In this document: piece after piece, positions 55,345-64,000 of the stretch
Position numbering within the stretch: the first letter of the stretch is position 1
Layout: the number at the start of each line of letters is the position of its first letter
Assembly (NCBI GenBank): GCA_017792365.1
Contig: CP051229.1
Coordinates: 1,426,001 to 1,490,000, forward strand
Reading direction: 5' to 3'
Source: Hyphomonas sp.
GTDB lineage: Bacteria; Pseudomonadota; Alphaproteobacteria; Caulobacterales; Hyphomonadaceae
Length of the DNA stretch: 64,000 nt
Program-made: the position numbers and the translations under genes
Notes under the pieces: model-generated
Seen by the model: only the letters and a program-made list of their open reading frames with translations
Told to the model about the DNA's origin: nothing
Database searches by the model: none

Positions 55345-56433
55345 ATGTCGCACAACTCTTTCGGCCATCTTTTCCGCGTGACGACCTGGGGCGAAAGCCA
55401 CGGGCCCGCCATCGGCTGCGTCGTCGACGGCTGCCCTCCCGGCCTCAAGGTCACCGAGGCCGACCTCCAGCACTGGCTCGACCGCCGCAAGCCCGGCACC
55501 TCGCGCTTCGTCACCCAGCGCCGCGAGGACGACATCGTGAAAATCCTCTCCGGCGTCTTCGAGGACGACCGCACGGATGGCCCGCGCACCACCGGCACGC
55601 CGATCTCCCTCGTGATCGAGAACACCGACCAGCGCTCGAAGGACTACTCGGAAATCCGCGACAGCTACCGCCCCGGCCACGCCGACTACGCCTACGACAA
55701 GAAGTACGGCATTCGCGACTATCGCGGCGGCGGCCGCTCCTCCGCGCGCGAAACCGCCATGCGCGTCGCAGCGGGCGGCGTCGCCCGCCTCGCCCTCGGC
55801 CCGCAGGTCACGATCCGCTGCGCCGTCGTCCAGATCGGCCCCAACAAAATCAACCGCGACAACTGGGACTGGGACCAGTGCGAACAGAATCCGTTCTGGT
55901 GTCCGGACGCTGAAGCCGCTGCACAGTGGGAAGATTATCTCGACGGCGTGCGCAAATCCGGCTCGTCCTGCGGCGCCATTCTCGAAGTCGTCGCCGAAGG
56001 CGTGCCGCCCGGCTGGGGCGCGCCCGTCTACGCCAAGCTCGACACCGAAGTCGCCGCCGCCCTCATGTCGATCAACGCCGTGAAGGGCGTCGAGATCGGC
56101 GCAGGCTTCGCATCGGCCGAACTCACCGGCGAGACTAACGCCGACGAGATGCGCAAGAAGGGCAACGACGTCGAGTTCCTGTCGAACAACAATGGCGGCG
56201 TCCTCGGCGGCATCTCCACCGGCCAGCCCGTCGTCGCCCGCTTTGCAGTCAAGCCGACCTCCTCGATCCTCACCGAGCGCAAGACGGTCACGAAGGACGG
56301 CGAAGACACCGACATCCGCACCAAGGGCCGCCACGACCCCTGCGTCGGCATCCGCGCCGCCCCCGTCGCCGAAGCCATGCTCGCCTGCGTCCTCGCCGAC
56401 CACAAACTCCGCCATCGCGGGCAGGTGGGCTAA
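55345..56433 (+). CDS. aroC: Chorismate synthase
   Basis: A 362-residue enzyme that converts EPSP to chorismate using reduced FMN, the last shikimate step. Family blocks: [60 protein letters not shown] (read as separate blocks), [20 protein letters not shown] and [20 protein letters not shown] 55345 gives the exact family N-terminus. It appears monocistronic with a short hypothetical gene 26 bases downstream. Confidence 0.96.
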   Translation: MSHNSFGHLFRVTTWGESHGPAIGCVVDGCPPGLKVTEADLQHWLDRRKPGTSRFVTQRREDDIVKILSGVFEDDRTDGPRTTGTPISLVIENTDQRSKDYSEIRDSYRPGHADYAYDKKYGIRDYRGGGRSSARETAMRVAAGGVARLALGPQVTIRCAVVQIGPNKINRDNWDWDQCEQNPFWCPDAEAAAQWEDYLDGVRKSGSSCGAILEVVAEGVPPGWGAPVYAKLDTEVAAALMSINAVKGVEIGAGFASAELTGETNADEMRKKGNDVEFLSNNNGGVLGGISTGQPVVARFAVKPTSSILTERKTVTKDGEDTDIRTKGRHDPCVGIRAAPVAEAMLACVLADHKLRHRGQVG

Positions 56434-56459
56434 TCAGCGGCAAGGGGGTGTAAGACCCG

Positions 56460-56759
56460 ATGGAAGAGCCGTCGGCCCATATCGCCCGCGAGTACCTAAC
56501 CCTCCTCGAACAGTTCCTGTTGAGAGAAATGTCTCCAGAGGCGTTCGTCGCCAGCTTTCAAGGGAAGTTCCTGCAAGACAAGCGTTGGAAGGGAGACATG
56601 CTATTCAGCTGCCTCGATACGGCTTTTGGAGCGGCGGAGGTCTATTCGAACGATAGCGAGCTTCTGAGCCGGCGTCCGGATATGTACATTGACGAGCACC
56701 AATTGAGGCGAGAGCTGACCGAAGTGAGAGACAAGCTCTCGAAGCTCGCGAATGGCTGA
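56460..56759 (+). CDS. Colicin-D-immunity-like small protein (tentative)
   Basis: A 99-residue acidic helical protein. The order EYLTLLEQFLLREMSPEAFVASF, LDTAFGAAEVYSND and DMYIDEHQLRRELTEVRDKL resembles colicin D/pyocin-type immunity proteins, which end with a 'YxIDExxLxxEV' segment. No toxin gene is adjacent. Base composition is lower in GC than aroC next to it, a hint of transfer. It could be an orphan immunity gene or an unrelated four-helix protein. Confidence 0.55.
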   Translation: MEEPSAHIAREYLTLLEQFLLREMSPEAFVASFQGKFLQDKRWKGDMLFSCLDTAFGAAEVYSNDSELLSRRPDMYIDEHQLRRELTEVRDKLSKLANG

Positions 56760-56877
56760 CGTTCTCCAGGCCCAACCCACTGAAATCCCGAGACCCTGAA
56801 CCGCCGCTTCATGTTTGGTTCAGGCGCGGGGGCGGAGGCTTCGATCGTGTGAAAATCCGCTCGAAGGAGCACTCCCG

Positions 56878-57555
56878 ATGCGCATCAAGCTCGCCTGCCT
56901 CACCTTCGCCGCCGCCGGCATGTCCATCGCCGCGCTGCCGGCCTCGGCCCAGCAATCCTACAACTCCGCCTGCAACAAGGTGAAAAGCGACCGCCAGGCC
57001 ATGGGCGCCGTCCTTGGCGGCCTCGCCGGCGGCCTCATCGGCAACCAGTCCGCCGGACGCGGCGCGCGCGATGAAGGTACGGCCCTCGGCCTCGTCGTCG
57101 GCGGTCTCGTCGGCTCCCAGCTCGCCAAGGGCGACATTAACTGCCCGTCCAACGTCTACACCGGCAGCCAGTACAGCGCGGCTGCGCCGAATTATGGTTA
57201 CGACGCCTACGGCGGCGGCTATCCACAGGATCCGTACGCTGGCGGATACAATGCCTACCCCACCGCCGGCACGCGATACGGCGATCATTATCCTTACGGA
57301 AGCTCCGGTTACGGTAACAGCCCGGTTTACGATGCGCCCTCGCGCCGCACGTATAACCATCGGAAAATACCGGACTATTCCAACTCTCACCTTGCCGGCG
57401 GTCCGACCGGGTCATATAACGGGGATTACGACTTCGCAGGCCGCGAATGCGCGGGCGCGAAGCAGATCACGAAGCTGCCGGACGGGACGGAAATTCATCG
57501 GCCGGTTGAAGCCTGCCGGGAAGCCTATTACGGCGAGTGGTCTGTAGAGGATTAG
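56878..57555 (+). CDS. Exported glycine-zipper 2TM-domain protein
   Basis: A 225-residue protein with a signal peptide ending ALPASAQ. A glycine-zipper 2TM block (GAVLGGLAGGLIGNQSAGRG, then ALGLVVGGLVGSQL) marks outer-membrane or envelope-inserted proteins. A Tyr/Gly-rich middle follows (YGYDAYGGGYPQDPY), and two C-terminal Cys (GRECAG and VEACREAYYG) may form a disulfide. ATG 56878 follows GAAGGAG. The role is probably envelope structure or stress; partner unknown. Confidence 0.82.
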   Translation: MRIKLACLTFAAAGMSIAALPASAQQSYNSACNKVKSDRQAMGAVLGGLAGGLIGNQSAGRGARDEGTALGLVVGGLVGSQLAKGDINCPSNVYTGSQYSAAAPNYGYDAYGGGYPQDPYAGGYNAYPTAGTRYGDHYPYGSSGYGNSPVYDAPSRRTYNHRKIPDYSNSHLAGGPTGSYNGDYDFAGRECAGAKQITKLPDGTEIHRPVEACREAYYGEWSVED

Positions 57556-57636
57556 CCGATCTACGATTCCCAGGGGGGTGTCGACGGTCGGCTTACAAGT
57601 CAGGCCCGTCCCCCCCAACCCAGGGCCTGGCCGGAA

Positions 57637-57660
57637 GCGGGCAAGGTTCGCCTTGCCCGC
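57637..57660. terminator. UUCG-tetraloop hairpin between convergent genes
   Basis: GCGGGCAAGG (57637-57646), loop TTCG and CCTTGCCCGC (57651-57660) form a perfect 10-base stem capped by the very stable UUCG tetraloop. There is no T run. It sits between the convergent glycine-zipper and tlyA genes and may protect 3' ends or stop transcription weakly. Confidence 0.5.
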
Positions 57661-57722
57661 CGATGGCCCAGATCTCCCGACCTTCGCAAAACTAACGGCT
57701 CTACGGCGCAAATCCGTCGCCG

Positions 57723-58478
57723 CTAGTCCAGCGGCGTCCGGCGCGCATAGGCCAGCCATTCCTGATTGCCGTCCCCGCCCGCAATCGGCGCCATCTCCCA
57801 GCCCAGTACCGCCCAGCCCTGCTCGCCAAGCCAGGCCTCGAACCCTTCACGCGCAGCGCGCACAACGCCTTCGCCCGCAGCGACAATGCCGCCCTTGCCG
57901 ATGTTCGCCCGCCCAACCTCGAACTGCGGCTTGAACAGTGCCACAAGAAACGCGTCCTCAGCCGCCAGCGACAAAGGCGCCGGCAGGATCTTGGAGAGCC
58001 CGATAAAGCTGGCGTCGCACACCACGACGCCCGGAGCGATCCCGATCATCCCCTTGGTCAGGCCGCGCGCATCGGTCTCCTCAAGCGACACCACGCGCGC
58101 ATCGCTCCGCAGTTTCTGGTGAAGCTGCCCCCGCCCGACATCGACAGCGACCACACATCGCGCGCCGCGCTCCAGCAGCACATCGGTAAAGCCGCCCGTC
58201 GACGCCCCGACGTCGAGACAATACGCGTCGCTCACATCCAGTTTGAACGCATCCAGCGCGTGCGCCAGCTTCACGCCACCGCGCGACACCCAGGGATGGG
58301 CCGCCTCGAATTGTATGGTGTCCTGTCCCCGAACGCGAAGCCCTGCACGCCGCGCCGCCTGCCCATTGACGCGCACCAGTCCGGCGCCAATCGCCTCGCT
58401 GGCCTGCGCCCGGGAAGCGGCGAGGCCACGCTCAACTAGTTCGACATCAAGTCTGCGAGTCCCAACGCTCTCGCTCAT
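57723..58478 (-). CDS. tlyA: TlyA-family rRNA 2'-O-methyltransferase
   Basis: A protein of 251 residues. An N-terminal S4 RNA-binding domain (RLDVELVERGLAASRAQASEAIGAGLVRVNG) is joined to an FtsJ-like methyltransferase (AYCLDVGASTGGFTDVLLERGA, VVCDASFIGL, FKPQFEVGR). The family methylates ribosomal RNA; the hemolysin label is historical. The K-D-K-type catalytic residues appear in the GGVKLAHAL, CDASF and FKPQFE blocks. Start ATG 58478 is preferred over GTG 58505. tlyA often lies near dxs, as here (3 kb). Confidence 0.92.
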   Translation of the reverse strand: MSESVGTRRLDVELVERGLAASRAQASEAIGAGLVRVNGQAARRAGLRVRGQDTIQFEAAHPWVSRGGVKLAHALDAFKLDVSDAYCLDVGASTGGFTDVLLERGARCVVAVDVGRGQLHQKLRSDARVVSLEETDARGLTKGMIGIAPGVVVCDASFIGLSKILPAPLSLAAEDAFLVALFKPQFEVGRANIGKGGIVAAGEGVVRAAREGFEAWLGEQGWAVLGWEMAPIAGGDGNQEWLAYARRTPLD

Positions 58479-58558
58479 CGTCGCCGCACCGGCCAGTTCC
58501 TCCACGATGATCGTGCGGCGGAACCTACCGGCGAAGCTGCGTGATGGCGAGTAAAGTC

Positions 58559-58786
58559 TTAGGTCCGGTCGTCGCCGTCCGTGGCGCGCTCGATCGACTG
58601 AACCGTCGCCTCGCCCATATCTTCCATCGACTGCTGGAGCGGCTCTGTCGTACGGTCAATCTGCGACAGGCCCGCATCCATCTGGGCCCCGGCCTCTTCC
58701 ATCGAGCCACGATCCATCCAGTAAAACGCAAATACGCCGGCAAAAGCGATGACAAACACCGCGACAATAGTCCCTAGAGCCTTCAT
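58559..58786 (-). CDS. Small single-helix membrane protein, unknown
   Basis: A 75-residue protein with one N-terminal membrane helix (MKALGTIVAVFVIAFAGVFA) and an acidic, Met/Glu-rich helical tail (EEAGAQMDAGLSQIDRTTEP). AGGAAAGGGATG stands before the ATG as ribosome site. It lies between tlyA and an acyl-CoA ligase gene, all minus strand. It could be a small inner-membrane or uncleaved exported protein; no family recognised. Confidence 0.65.
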   Translation of the reverse strand: MKALGTIVAVFVIAFAGVFAFYWMDRGSMEEAGAQMDAGLSQIDRTTEPLQQSMEDMGEATVQSIERATDGDDRT

Positions 58787-58850
58787 GACGCATCCCTTTC
58801 CTGATCTGGGATAGGAAACGTCAAAAGACGGGATGCGGTTCCCCGTTTGC

Positions 58851-60596
58851 TTAACCGCGCGGTTTGAAGAGGGATCTCAGCTCGGTCTTGAGGATCTTGC
58901 CGTTGGCGTTGCGCTGCAGCGGCTCGGTCTGGATGATCACCTCGACCGGCACCTTGTAGCCCGCCATCTTCTCCTTCGCGAAGTCGATCACCTCGCTGGC
59001 GGTCAGCTTCTCGCCAGGCTTCACCTGCACGATCGCGCCGACCTCTTCGCCCAGAACCTTGTGCGGAATGCCGACAATCGCCGCATCCATGATCGCAGGA
59101 TGATCATAGAGCGCGCTCTCGACCTCGATGCAGTAGATGTTCTCGCCGCCGCGGATCAGCATGTCCTTGGCGCGGTCCATCAGGAACAGGAAGCCCTCTT
59201 CATCCAGCCGCCCGATATCGCCGGTGACGACCCAGCCGTCGATGAAGGTCTTCGCCGTCGCTTCCGGCTTGTTCCAGTAGCAGCGGCAATTGTTTGCGCC
59301 CTTGTACCAGAGCTCGCCGACGCCGCCCGGCGGCAGCTCATTGCCTGCAGCGTCCACGATCTTCATGCGCGACGCGACGCCCGCAGCCCCCGCGCTTTCC
59401 GGACGCAGCTCATATTCCTTGCCGAAGTTCAGCGTCGCCGTCGCGCAGGTCTCGGTCATGCCCCAGCCATTGCTGGGCGTCCCGTTCGGAAATCGCTTCT
59501 TGATCGTCGTCACCAGGTCAGGCGCCGACGGCGCGCCCCCATAGGCCACGAACTCGATCGACGACAGGTCATACTTGTCGCGGTCAGGATGCTCCAGCAC
59601 CTGCCAGGCGATCGCCGGCACGCCGCCAATCGTCGTCACCTTCTCGTCCTGGATGATCTGCAGCGCCTCTTCGACATTCCAGCGATACATCGTCACCAGC
59701 TTGTCGCCGCGCATCACGGCGGCCAGCATGTTGGCGTAGCACCCCGTCGCATGGAAAAGCGGGATCGCCACCAGCGCCACGCGCTGGATCGGCCCAGCAG
59801 GATCATGAACCGGCGGAACCTCGCCCTTGCGCAGGAACGAGCGCGCCTGACAGGACAGGGCGTGGAACAGGTTGGTGATGCAGGCCCTATGGCTGCCGAC
59901 CGCTCCCTTCGGCTGGCCCGTGGTTCCGGACGTATAGAGGATCGTCGAGTCATCGTCCGGCTGCACATCCGCCGCCGGCAGGTCGATGTCCTCGAGCGAC
60001 GACCACTCCGCCACCGGCCCGATAATGTCCTCCATCGAAGTGACGCGCGGGTCGGGATCGTTCTTCCCGCCGCGCATCACGACCACATGCTTGAGATCGG
60101 GCAGCTGGTCGAAGTGCGGAGCAATGATGTCCAGCCGCTCGGCGTCGACAAACACCACCTTCGCGCCGCTGTCGCGCAGCCCGTAAGCGAGCTCCTCGCC
60201 TTTCCACCAAGAATTCAGCGGCGTCGCGATCGCGCCGATCGACACGGCGGCGAAGAAGCTCGGCGGCCATTGCGGATAATTGCGCGCCGCGATCGCAATC
60301 CGGTCGCCCTTCTCGACGCCGAACTTCTCCTGCAGCGCCACGGCCAGATGCGCGCACGCCTTGTGAAACGAGCCAAAGTCCACGCGCTCATCCTCGAACA
60401 CGAAGAATTCGCGCTTATCGAGCGGCCGCGCATCCTCCAGGATCTGGCGGATCGTCAGCGGCGCATGCTTGTAGATTTCATGGCGGACACCGCGGATCTC
60501 GATCTCTTCGAGCTCGAACTTCGCACCCGGCGCGGTCAGCATCGCATTGCATTCCGCAATGCTGCGAACTGGATAGCTCTGCCCGTTGTCGGCCAT
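58851..60596 (-). CDS. Class I adenylate-forming acyl-CoA ligase
   Basis: A 581-residue AMP-binding enzyme. Motifs: ILYTSGTTGQPKGAVGSHRA (P-loop), GWGMTETCATATLNFG, FIDGWVVTGDIGRLDEEGF, MLIRGGENIYCIEVESALYDHP, and the catalytic Lys in NANGKILKTELR. It activates a carboxylic acid, probably a medium- or long-chain fatty acid, to acyl-CoA for the catabolic genes in this window. GGGAGAAACG precedes ATG 60596. A second ligase of a different subtype is at 44099-45847. Confidence 0.93.
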   Translation of the reverse strand: MADNGQSYPVRSIAECNAMLTAPGAKFELEEIEIRGVRHEIYKHAPLTIRQILEDARPLDKREFFVFEDERVDFGSFHKACAHLAVALQEKFGVEKGDRIAIAARNYPQWPPSFFAAVSIGAIATPLNSWWKGEELAYGLRDSGAKVVFVDAERLDIIAPHFDQLPDLKHVVVMRGGKNDPDPRVTSMEDIIGPVAEWSSLEDIDLPAADVQPDDDSTILYTSGTTGQPKGAVGSHRACITNLFHALSCQARSFLRKGEVPPVHDPAGPIQRVALVAIPLFHATGCYANMLAAVMRGDKLVTMYRWNVEEALQIIQDEKVTTIGGVPAIAWQVLEHPDRDKYDLSSIEFVAYGGAPSAPDLVTTIKKRFPNGTPSNGWGMTETCATATLNFGKEYELRPESAGAAGVASRMKIVDAAGNELPPGGVGELWYKGANNCRCYWNKPEATAKTFIDGWVVTGDIGRLDEEGFLFLMDRAKDMLIRGGENIYCIEVESALYDHPAIMDAAIVGIPHKVLGEEVGAIVQVKPGEKLTASEVIDFAKEKMAGYKVPVEVIIQTEPLQRNANGKILKTELRSLFKPRG

Positions 60597-60709
60597 GCTA
60601 CGTTTCTCCCTGATCTGCGCCGTGTGACCCGGCGTCATTCCTGCCTCTGATTGCACACGCGCTACAACAGGGCTAGTGCCTCACATCGTTCATTCCAGCG
60701 GGATTATAC

Positions 60710-61220
60710 ATGGACCGCGCTTCGTTCGAGATCGTCGACGCCACAGAATCGCACCTCCCGGGAATCCAGGCCATCTACAATCAGGCCGTCCGGGAAACCT
60801 TCTCGATCTGGTCGGAAACCGAAACCACGCTCGACGCCCGCCGCACTGGCGCCAGTCACGCCTCGCCGCCGGCTTCCGGTCCTCGCCGCCGTTGATCCAA
60901 ACGCCCCCGACATGGTTCTCGGATACGCCAGCTACGGCGTCTTCCGCGACTTTCCGGGCTACGTGAACACCGTCGAACACTCGGTCTACGTCACGCCGAC
61001 CGCCCACCGGCGCGGAATTGGCCGCGCGCTCCTCGAATCCCTCATCGCGCGCGCGAATGAGGCCGGGCTGAAAGCGATGGTCGGCGGCGTCGACGCAGCG
61101 AACACGGCCTCGATCGCCCTGCACGAAAGCCTCGGCTTCGAAGTCCAGGGCTGCCTCAAGGGCGTCGGCTACAAGTTCGGCCAGCCGCTCGATCTCGTCT
61201 TCATGGTTCGCCAGCTCTAG
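60710..61220 (+). pseudogene. GNAT N-acetyltransferase gene with two frameshifts
   Basis: The first frame (ATG 60710) reads MDRASFEIVDATESHLPGIQAIYNQAV...TTLDARR and stops at 60895. A second frame supplies HWRQSRLAAGF, and the third continues PVLAAVDPNAPDMVLGYASYG to VYVTPTAHRRGIGRALLESL (acetyl-CoA-binding RGIGRAL) and KFGQPLDLVFMVRQL. One base is missing near 60850 and another in a C run near 60882. The joined protein would be about 170 residues, like phosphinothricin acetyltransferase (PAT/bar-like). Confidence 0.78.
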
Positions 61221-61282
61221 CGCGTTGACGGAACCGGAATGCGCCCTTGCGCATTTTCCTCGCAGGCAACGAGGGAATTCAG

Positions 61283-61759
61283 ATGAACATTTTCGACCGC
61301 ATCAAACAGGATCACGACGCGGCGCGCGAGGTCATCGAGAAGCTCAAGAACACGACCGAACGCGCGAAAAAGACCCGTCAGGAACTGTTCGACCACTTCA
61401 AGCTCGACATGTGGGTGCACCACAAGGTCGAGGAAGCGGTCTTCTACGACATCCTGCGCAAGACGAAGGACATGCACGGCGAGGCGATGGAAGCCTACAA
61501 CGAGCACCACGTCGCCAACGGCCTGATCGAAGAGCTCGACACCTTCCCCGTCGACAGCGAGGAATGGCACGTGAAATTCAAGGCGCTCTGCGAACTCGTC
61601 GAGCACCACATGGACGAAGAGGAAGAAGACTTCTTCCCCGAAGCCCGCAAGCTGCTCGACAAGGAAACGCAGGACCTGATGGGCGAACGCTTCGACCAGC
61701 GCAAGAAAGTCGTCATGGCCGCGCTAACGCCCCTGGAGCTGGAAAACGAACCAGCCTGA
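61283..61759 (+). CDS. Hemerythrin-like domain protein
   Basis: A 158-residue four-helix protein with the HHE-type iron ligands in order: IKQDHDAAREVI, WVHHKVEEAVFYDIL, YNEHHVANGLIEEL and VEHHMDEEEEDFFPEARKL. It would bind a di-iron centre and handle oxygen, nitric oxide or iron stress in the cytosol. ATG 61283 (MNIFDRI) is preferred over an upstream start at 61247. A hairpin terminator follows within 25 bases. Confidence 0.9.
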   Translation: MNIFDRIKQDHDAAREVIEKLKNTTERAKKTRQELFDHFKLDMWVHHKVEEAVFYDILRKTKDMHGEAMEAYNEHHVANGLIEELDTFPVDSEEWHVKFKALCELVEHHMDEEEEDFFPEARKLLDKETQDLMGERFDQRKKVVMAALTPLELENEPA

Positions 61760-61781
61760 TCATCCGCTCAGTGAAACAGAA

Positions 61782-61806
61782 AAGGCCCTGGCGCCGCCAG
61801 GGCCTT
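61782..61806. terminator. Bidirectional hairpin terminator
   Basis: AAGGCCCTGGC (61782-61792) pairs with GCCAGGGCCTT (61796-61806) around a 3-base loop. A-rich bases on the left and TTCC on the right make it a likely shared terminator for the convergent hemerythrin and dxs genes. The T run is short. Confidence 0.7.
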
Positions 61807-61829
61807 CCTGATTCCGAATTCACCGCATC

Positions 61830-63744
61830 CTAGCCCGCCACAACCTTCAGCGCCGACACATCCCCACGCCCAAGCGCCGCAATCGCGCTCGCCGCGATCG
61901 ATCGCGCATCCAGCCCGGCCTGCTCGTACATCTCTTCCGGCTTGGCCTGGTCGATGAACAGGTCAGGCAGCGTCAGCGTCCGCACCTTCAGTCCGCTATC
62001 CAGGCGGCCGCAACCCGCCAGATGATGCAGCACGAACGCGCCGAACCCGCCGACCGAACCCTCTTCAATCGTCAGCAGAACCTCGTGGTCCCGCGCCAGC
62101 CGCTCGACCAGCTCGGTATCCAGCGGCTTGGCGAAGCGCGCATCGGCGACCGTCGTCGACAGCCCCTGCGCGCCCAGCATGTCCGCCGCCTTCAGGGCCT
62201 CCGGCAGGCGCGCGCCGAACGACAGGATCGCAACTGACGTCCCTTCGCGCACAACGCGCCCCTTGCCGATCTCGAGCGGCTGCGGGTCGTCCAGCATCTC
62301 CAGCCCAACGCCATTGCCACGCGGATAGCGGAACGCCGAAGGCCGGTCATCGATCAGGTGCGCCGTCGCCACCATGCGCTGCAGCTCGACCTCGTCCGCC
62401 GACGCCATCAGCACCATGCCCGGCAGCGCGCCGAGAAACCCGACATCGAACGAACCCGCGTGCGTCGGACCATCCGCGCCGACGAGCCCCGCCCGGTCGA
62501 TCGCAAATCGCACCGGCAGGTTCTGGATCGCAACGTCATGCACCACGCTGTCGTAACCGCGCTGCAGGAAGGTCGAATAGATCGCCGCGAACGGCCGCAT
62601 GCCATCAGCCGCCAGCGCCGCGGCAAACGTCACCGCATGCTGCTCGGCGATGCCGACGTCGAAACACCGCTTCGGAAACTTCTCGCCGAACTTGTCCAGA
62701 CCCGTGCCAGACGGCATCGCGGCGGTGATGCCGACAACGCGCTCATCTTTCTCGGCGATCCGGATCAGCTCATTGGCGAACACGCTGGTGTAGGACGGCG
62801 GACCCGCAGCGCCCTTGGCCTGCTCGCCGGTGACGACATTGAACTTCGAGACGCCATGATACTTGTCCGGCGCATTCTCGGCGTGCTCGTAACCCTTGCC
62901 CTTCTGCGTCACGACATGGACCAGCACCGGCCCGTTCTCCATGCGCCGCACATTGTCCAGAACCGGGATCAGCGTATCGAGATCGTGCCCGTCGATCGGC
63001 CCGACATAATAAAAAGCCCAGCGCATCGAAGAGATCGCCGCCCGTGGCGAAGCCGCGCGCATAATGCTCGGCCTTCTTCGCCGGCTTCTCCAGACCGATG
63101 GTCCGCGCCACGCTCCGCGCCGCCTTGCGCAAGGAGCGATAGCCCTTTGATGAAACGGTGCGCGAGAGCAGGTGGCTCATGGCGCCAACCGGCGGGGCGA
63201 TCGACATGTCGTTGTCGTTGAGGATCACCACCATGCGCGAATGCATGCCGCCGGCATTGTTCAACGCTTCATAGATCATGCCCGCGCTCAGCGCGCCGTC
63301 GCCAACCACCGAGACGACATGATTGTCCTTGCCCATCAGGTCGCGCGCGACGGCGAACCCGGTCCCCGCCGAAACCGACGTCCCGGCGTGCGCTGCACCG
63401 AACGGATCGTATTCGCTCTCCGCCCGCTTGGTGAAACCGGACAGCCCGTCCTTCTGGCGCAGCGTCCGGATGCGGTCGCGCCGCCCGGTCAGGATCTTGT
63501 GCGGATAGGCCTGGTGCCCGACATCCCAGATCAGGCGGTCATCCGGCGTGTTGAACACGGAATGGATCGCCACGGTCAGCTCGACCACGCCAAGCCCGGC
63601 CCCAAGATGCCCGCCCGTCACCGAAACCGCGCGGATCGTTTCCTCGCGCAGCTCATCGGCGATCTTCTTCAGATCCTCTCGCGATCGCCCGCGCAGGTCC
63701 GCAGGAACTGATATCTGGTCGAGAAGCGGGGTTGAGCTGGTCAT
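61830..63744 (-). pseudogene. dxs: 1-deoxy-D-xylulose-5-phosphate synthase gene with one frameshift
   Basis: DXS makes the first intermediate of the MEP isoprenoid pathway. The N-terminal part from 63744 has [39 protein letters not shown] and NDNDMSI (ThDP binding). The frame goes wrong at GDLFDALGF and resumes one base later as [18 protein letters not shown] through [18 protein letters not shown] to the normal C-terminus. One extra A lies in the A5 run at 63011-63015. Without it the protein would be about 637 residues, the family length. The pathway is normally essential, so a sequence error is likely. ispA ends 31 bases upstream. Confidence 0.88.
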
Positions 63745-63775
63745 ATCGCTCTTGTTCTAAGACAAAACAGATTAA

Positions 63776-64000
63776 TTAGTGGCGGCGATTGAGCACAAAG
63801 TCGACCGTTTGCAGCAATGTAGTGGCTCGCACACCGAAGGAAGCGAGGTGCTGCTTCGCCTGTGCGGCGAGATAGCGCACCCGGTCTCGCGCTCCATCCA
63901 CCCCCAGGATCGAAACGAAGTTCACCTTGCCGGCTGCTTCGTCCTTCGCCACGGCCTTGCCCAACTCGGCCTCTTCGCCCTCAACGTCCAGCAGGTCATC
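63776..64000 (-). CDS. ispA: Polyprenyl/farnesyl diphosphate synthase, C-terminal part
   Basis: Only the last 74 residues are inside the window; the start lies beyond 64000. The visible part (DDLLDVEGEEAELGKAVAKDEAAGKVNFVSILG, then a C-terminal helix ending FVLNRRH) is the second aspartate-rich end and K-D-xx-xGK block of short-chain trans-prenyl synthases. It would condense isoprenoid units downstream of DXS. The 31-base gap to dxs on the same strand indicates an isoprenoid operon. Confidence 0.85.
   Translation of the reverse strand, partial: DDLLDVEGEEAELGKAVAKDEAAGKVNFVSILGVDGARDRVRYLAAQAKQHLASFGVRATTLLQTVDFVLNRRH

Noticed and set aside
62546-62572. GTAACC...CGAA sequence inside dxs as a sigma-F promoter
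   Set aside because: The spacer is 15 instead of 16, and it lies within a coding region facing no gene start.
63000-63020. Programmed frameshift in dxs as an established mechanism
   Set aside because: The site lacks a canonical heptamer or evident stimulatory structure, and several other genes in the window have similar indels. An error is the simpler reading.

Overview
This is a high-GC, gene-dense chromosomal segment from an alphaproteobacterium, most likely of the Caulobacterales/Hyphomonadales type. Pointers are a sigma-F-like ECF factor with an NrsF partner and a GTAACC-N16-CGAA promoter, a CtrA-type TTAA-N7-TTAAC box, adjacent dxs and ispA, and many acyl-CoA enzymes. I see no rRNA, CRISPR array, prophage or insertion sequence; the only RNA genes recognised are tRNA-Gln(UUG) and tRNA-Pro(CGG).

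Layout. 1-9 kb: SMR-like membrane protein, extended SDR, acyltransferase/SGNH protein, NAD synthetase, HAD dehalogenase, thiolase. 8.6-10.7 kb: acyl-CoA dehydrogenase and MaoC-like dehydratase. 10.8-15 kb (minus strand): ECF sigma factor, NrsF, a lipidated subtilisin autotransporter and a small lipoprotein. 15-19 kb: S41 peptidase, then an APH-type kinase fused to a DUF6285-like domain beside an acyl-CoA dehydrogenase, then two divergent tRNAs. 19.4-27 kb: SppA, Na+/Ca2+ antiporter, OxyR-like LysR regulator, methyltransferase, MBL hydrolase, a frameshifted ATP-grasp-like gene. 27-38 kb: oligopeptide permease pair and, 7 kb on, its likely binding protein, with a sphingosine-phosphate-lyase-like enzyme, P450/TetR pair and small genes between; then a palindromic repeat cluster. 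38.5-42.8 kb: chaperone-usher (spore-coat-U type) pilus operon. 43-49 kb: DUF1499 protein, acyl-CoA ligase, GDPD, GTP-type PEPCK. 49-58.8 kb: housekeeping and stress genes (PdxH, glutathione peroxidase, AroC, TlyA). 58.8-64 kb: second acyl-CoA ligase, broken GNAT gene, hemerythrin, dxs (frameshifted) and the end of ispA.

How it works together. Fatty-acid and branched/hydroxy-acyl-CoA catabolism recurs (two ligases, two acyl-CoA dehydrogenases, thiolase, hydratase-like protein), with PEPCK able to draw carbon to gluconeogenesis. The kinase-DUF6285/acyl-CoA dehydrogenase pair looks like a compact 4-hydroxyacyl-CoA module. Envelope and stress functions form the second theme: ECF/NrsF, surface protease, SppA, pili, OxyR-like regulator.

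Caution. Five genes (8666 acyl-CoA dehydrogenase, 25700 ATP-grasp-like, 38541 pilin, 60710 GNAT, 61830 dxs) carry small indels, several in homopolymers and one in a normally essential gene. Sequence or assembly error is at least as likely as real decay.
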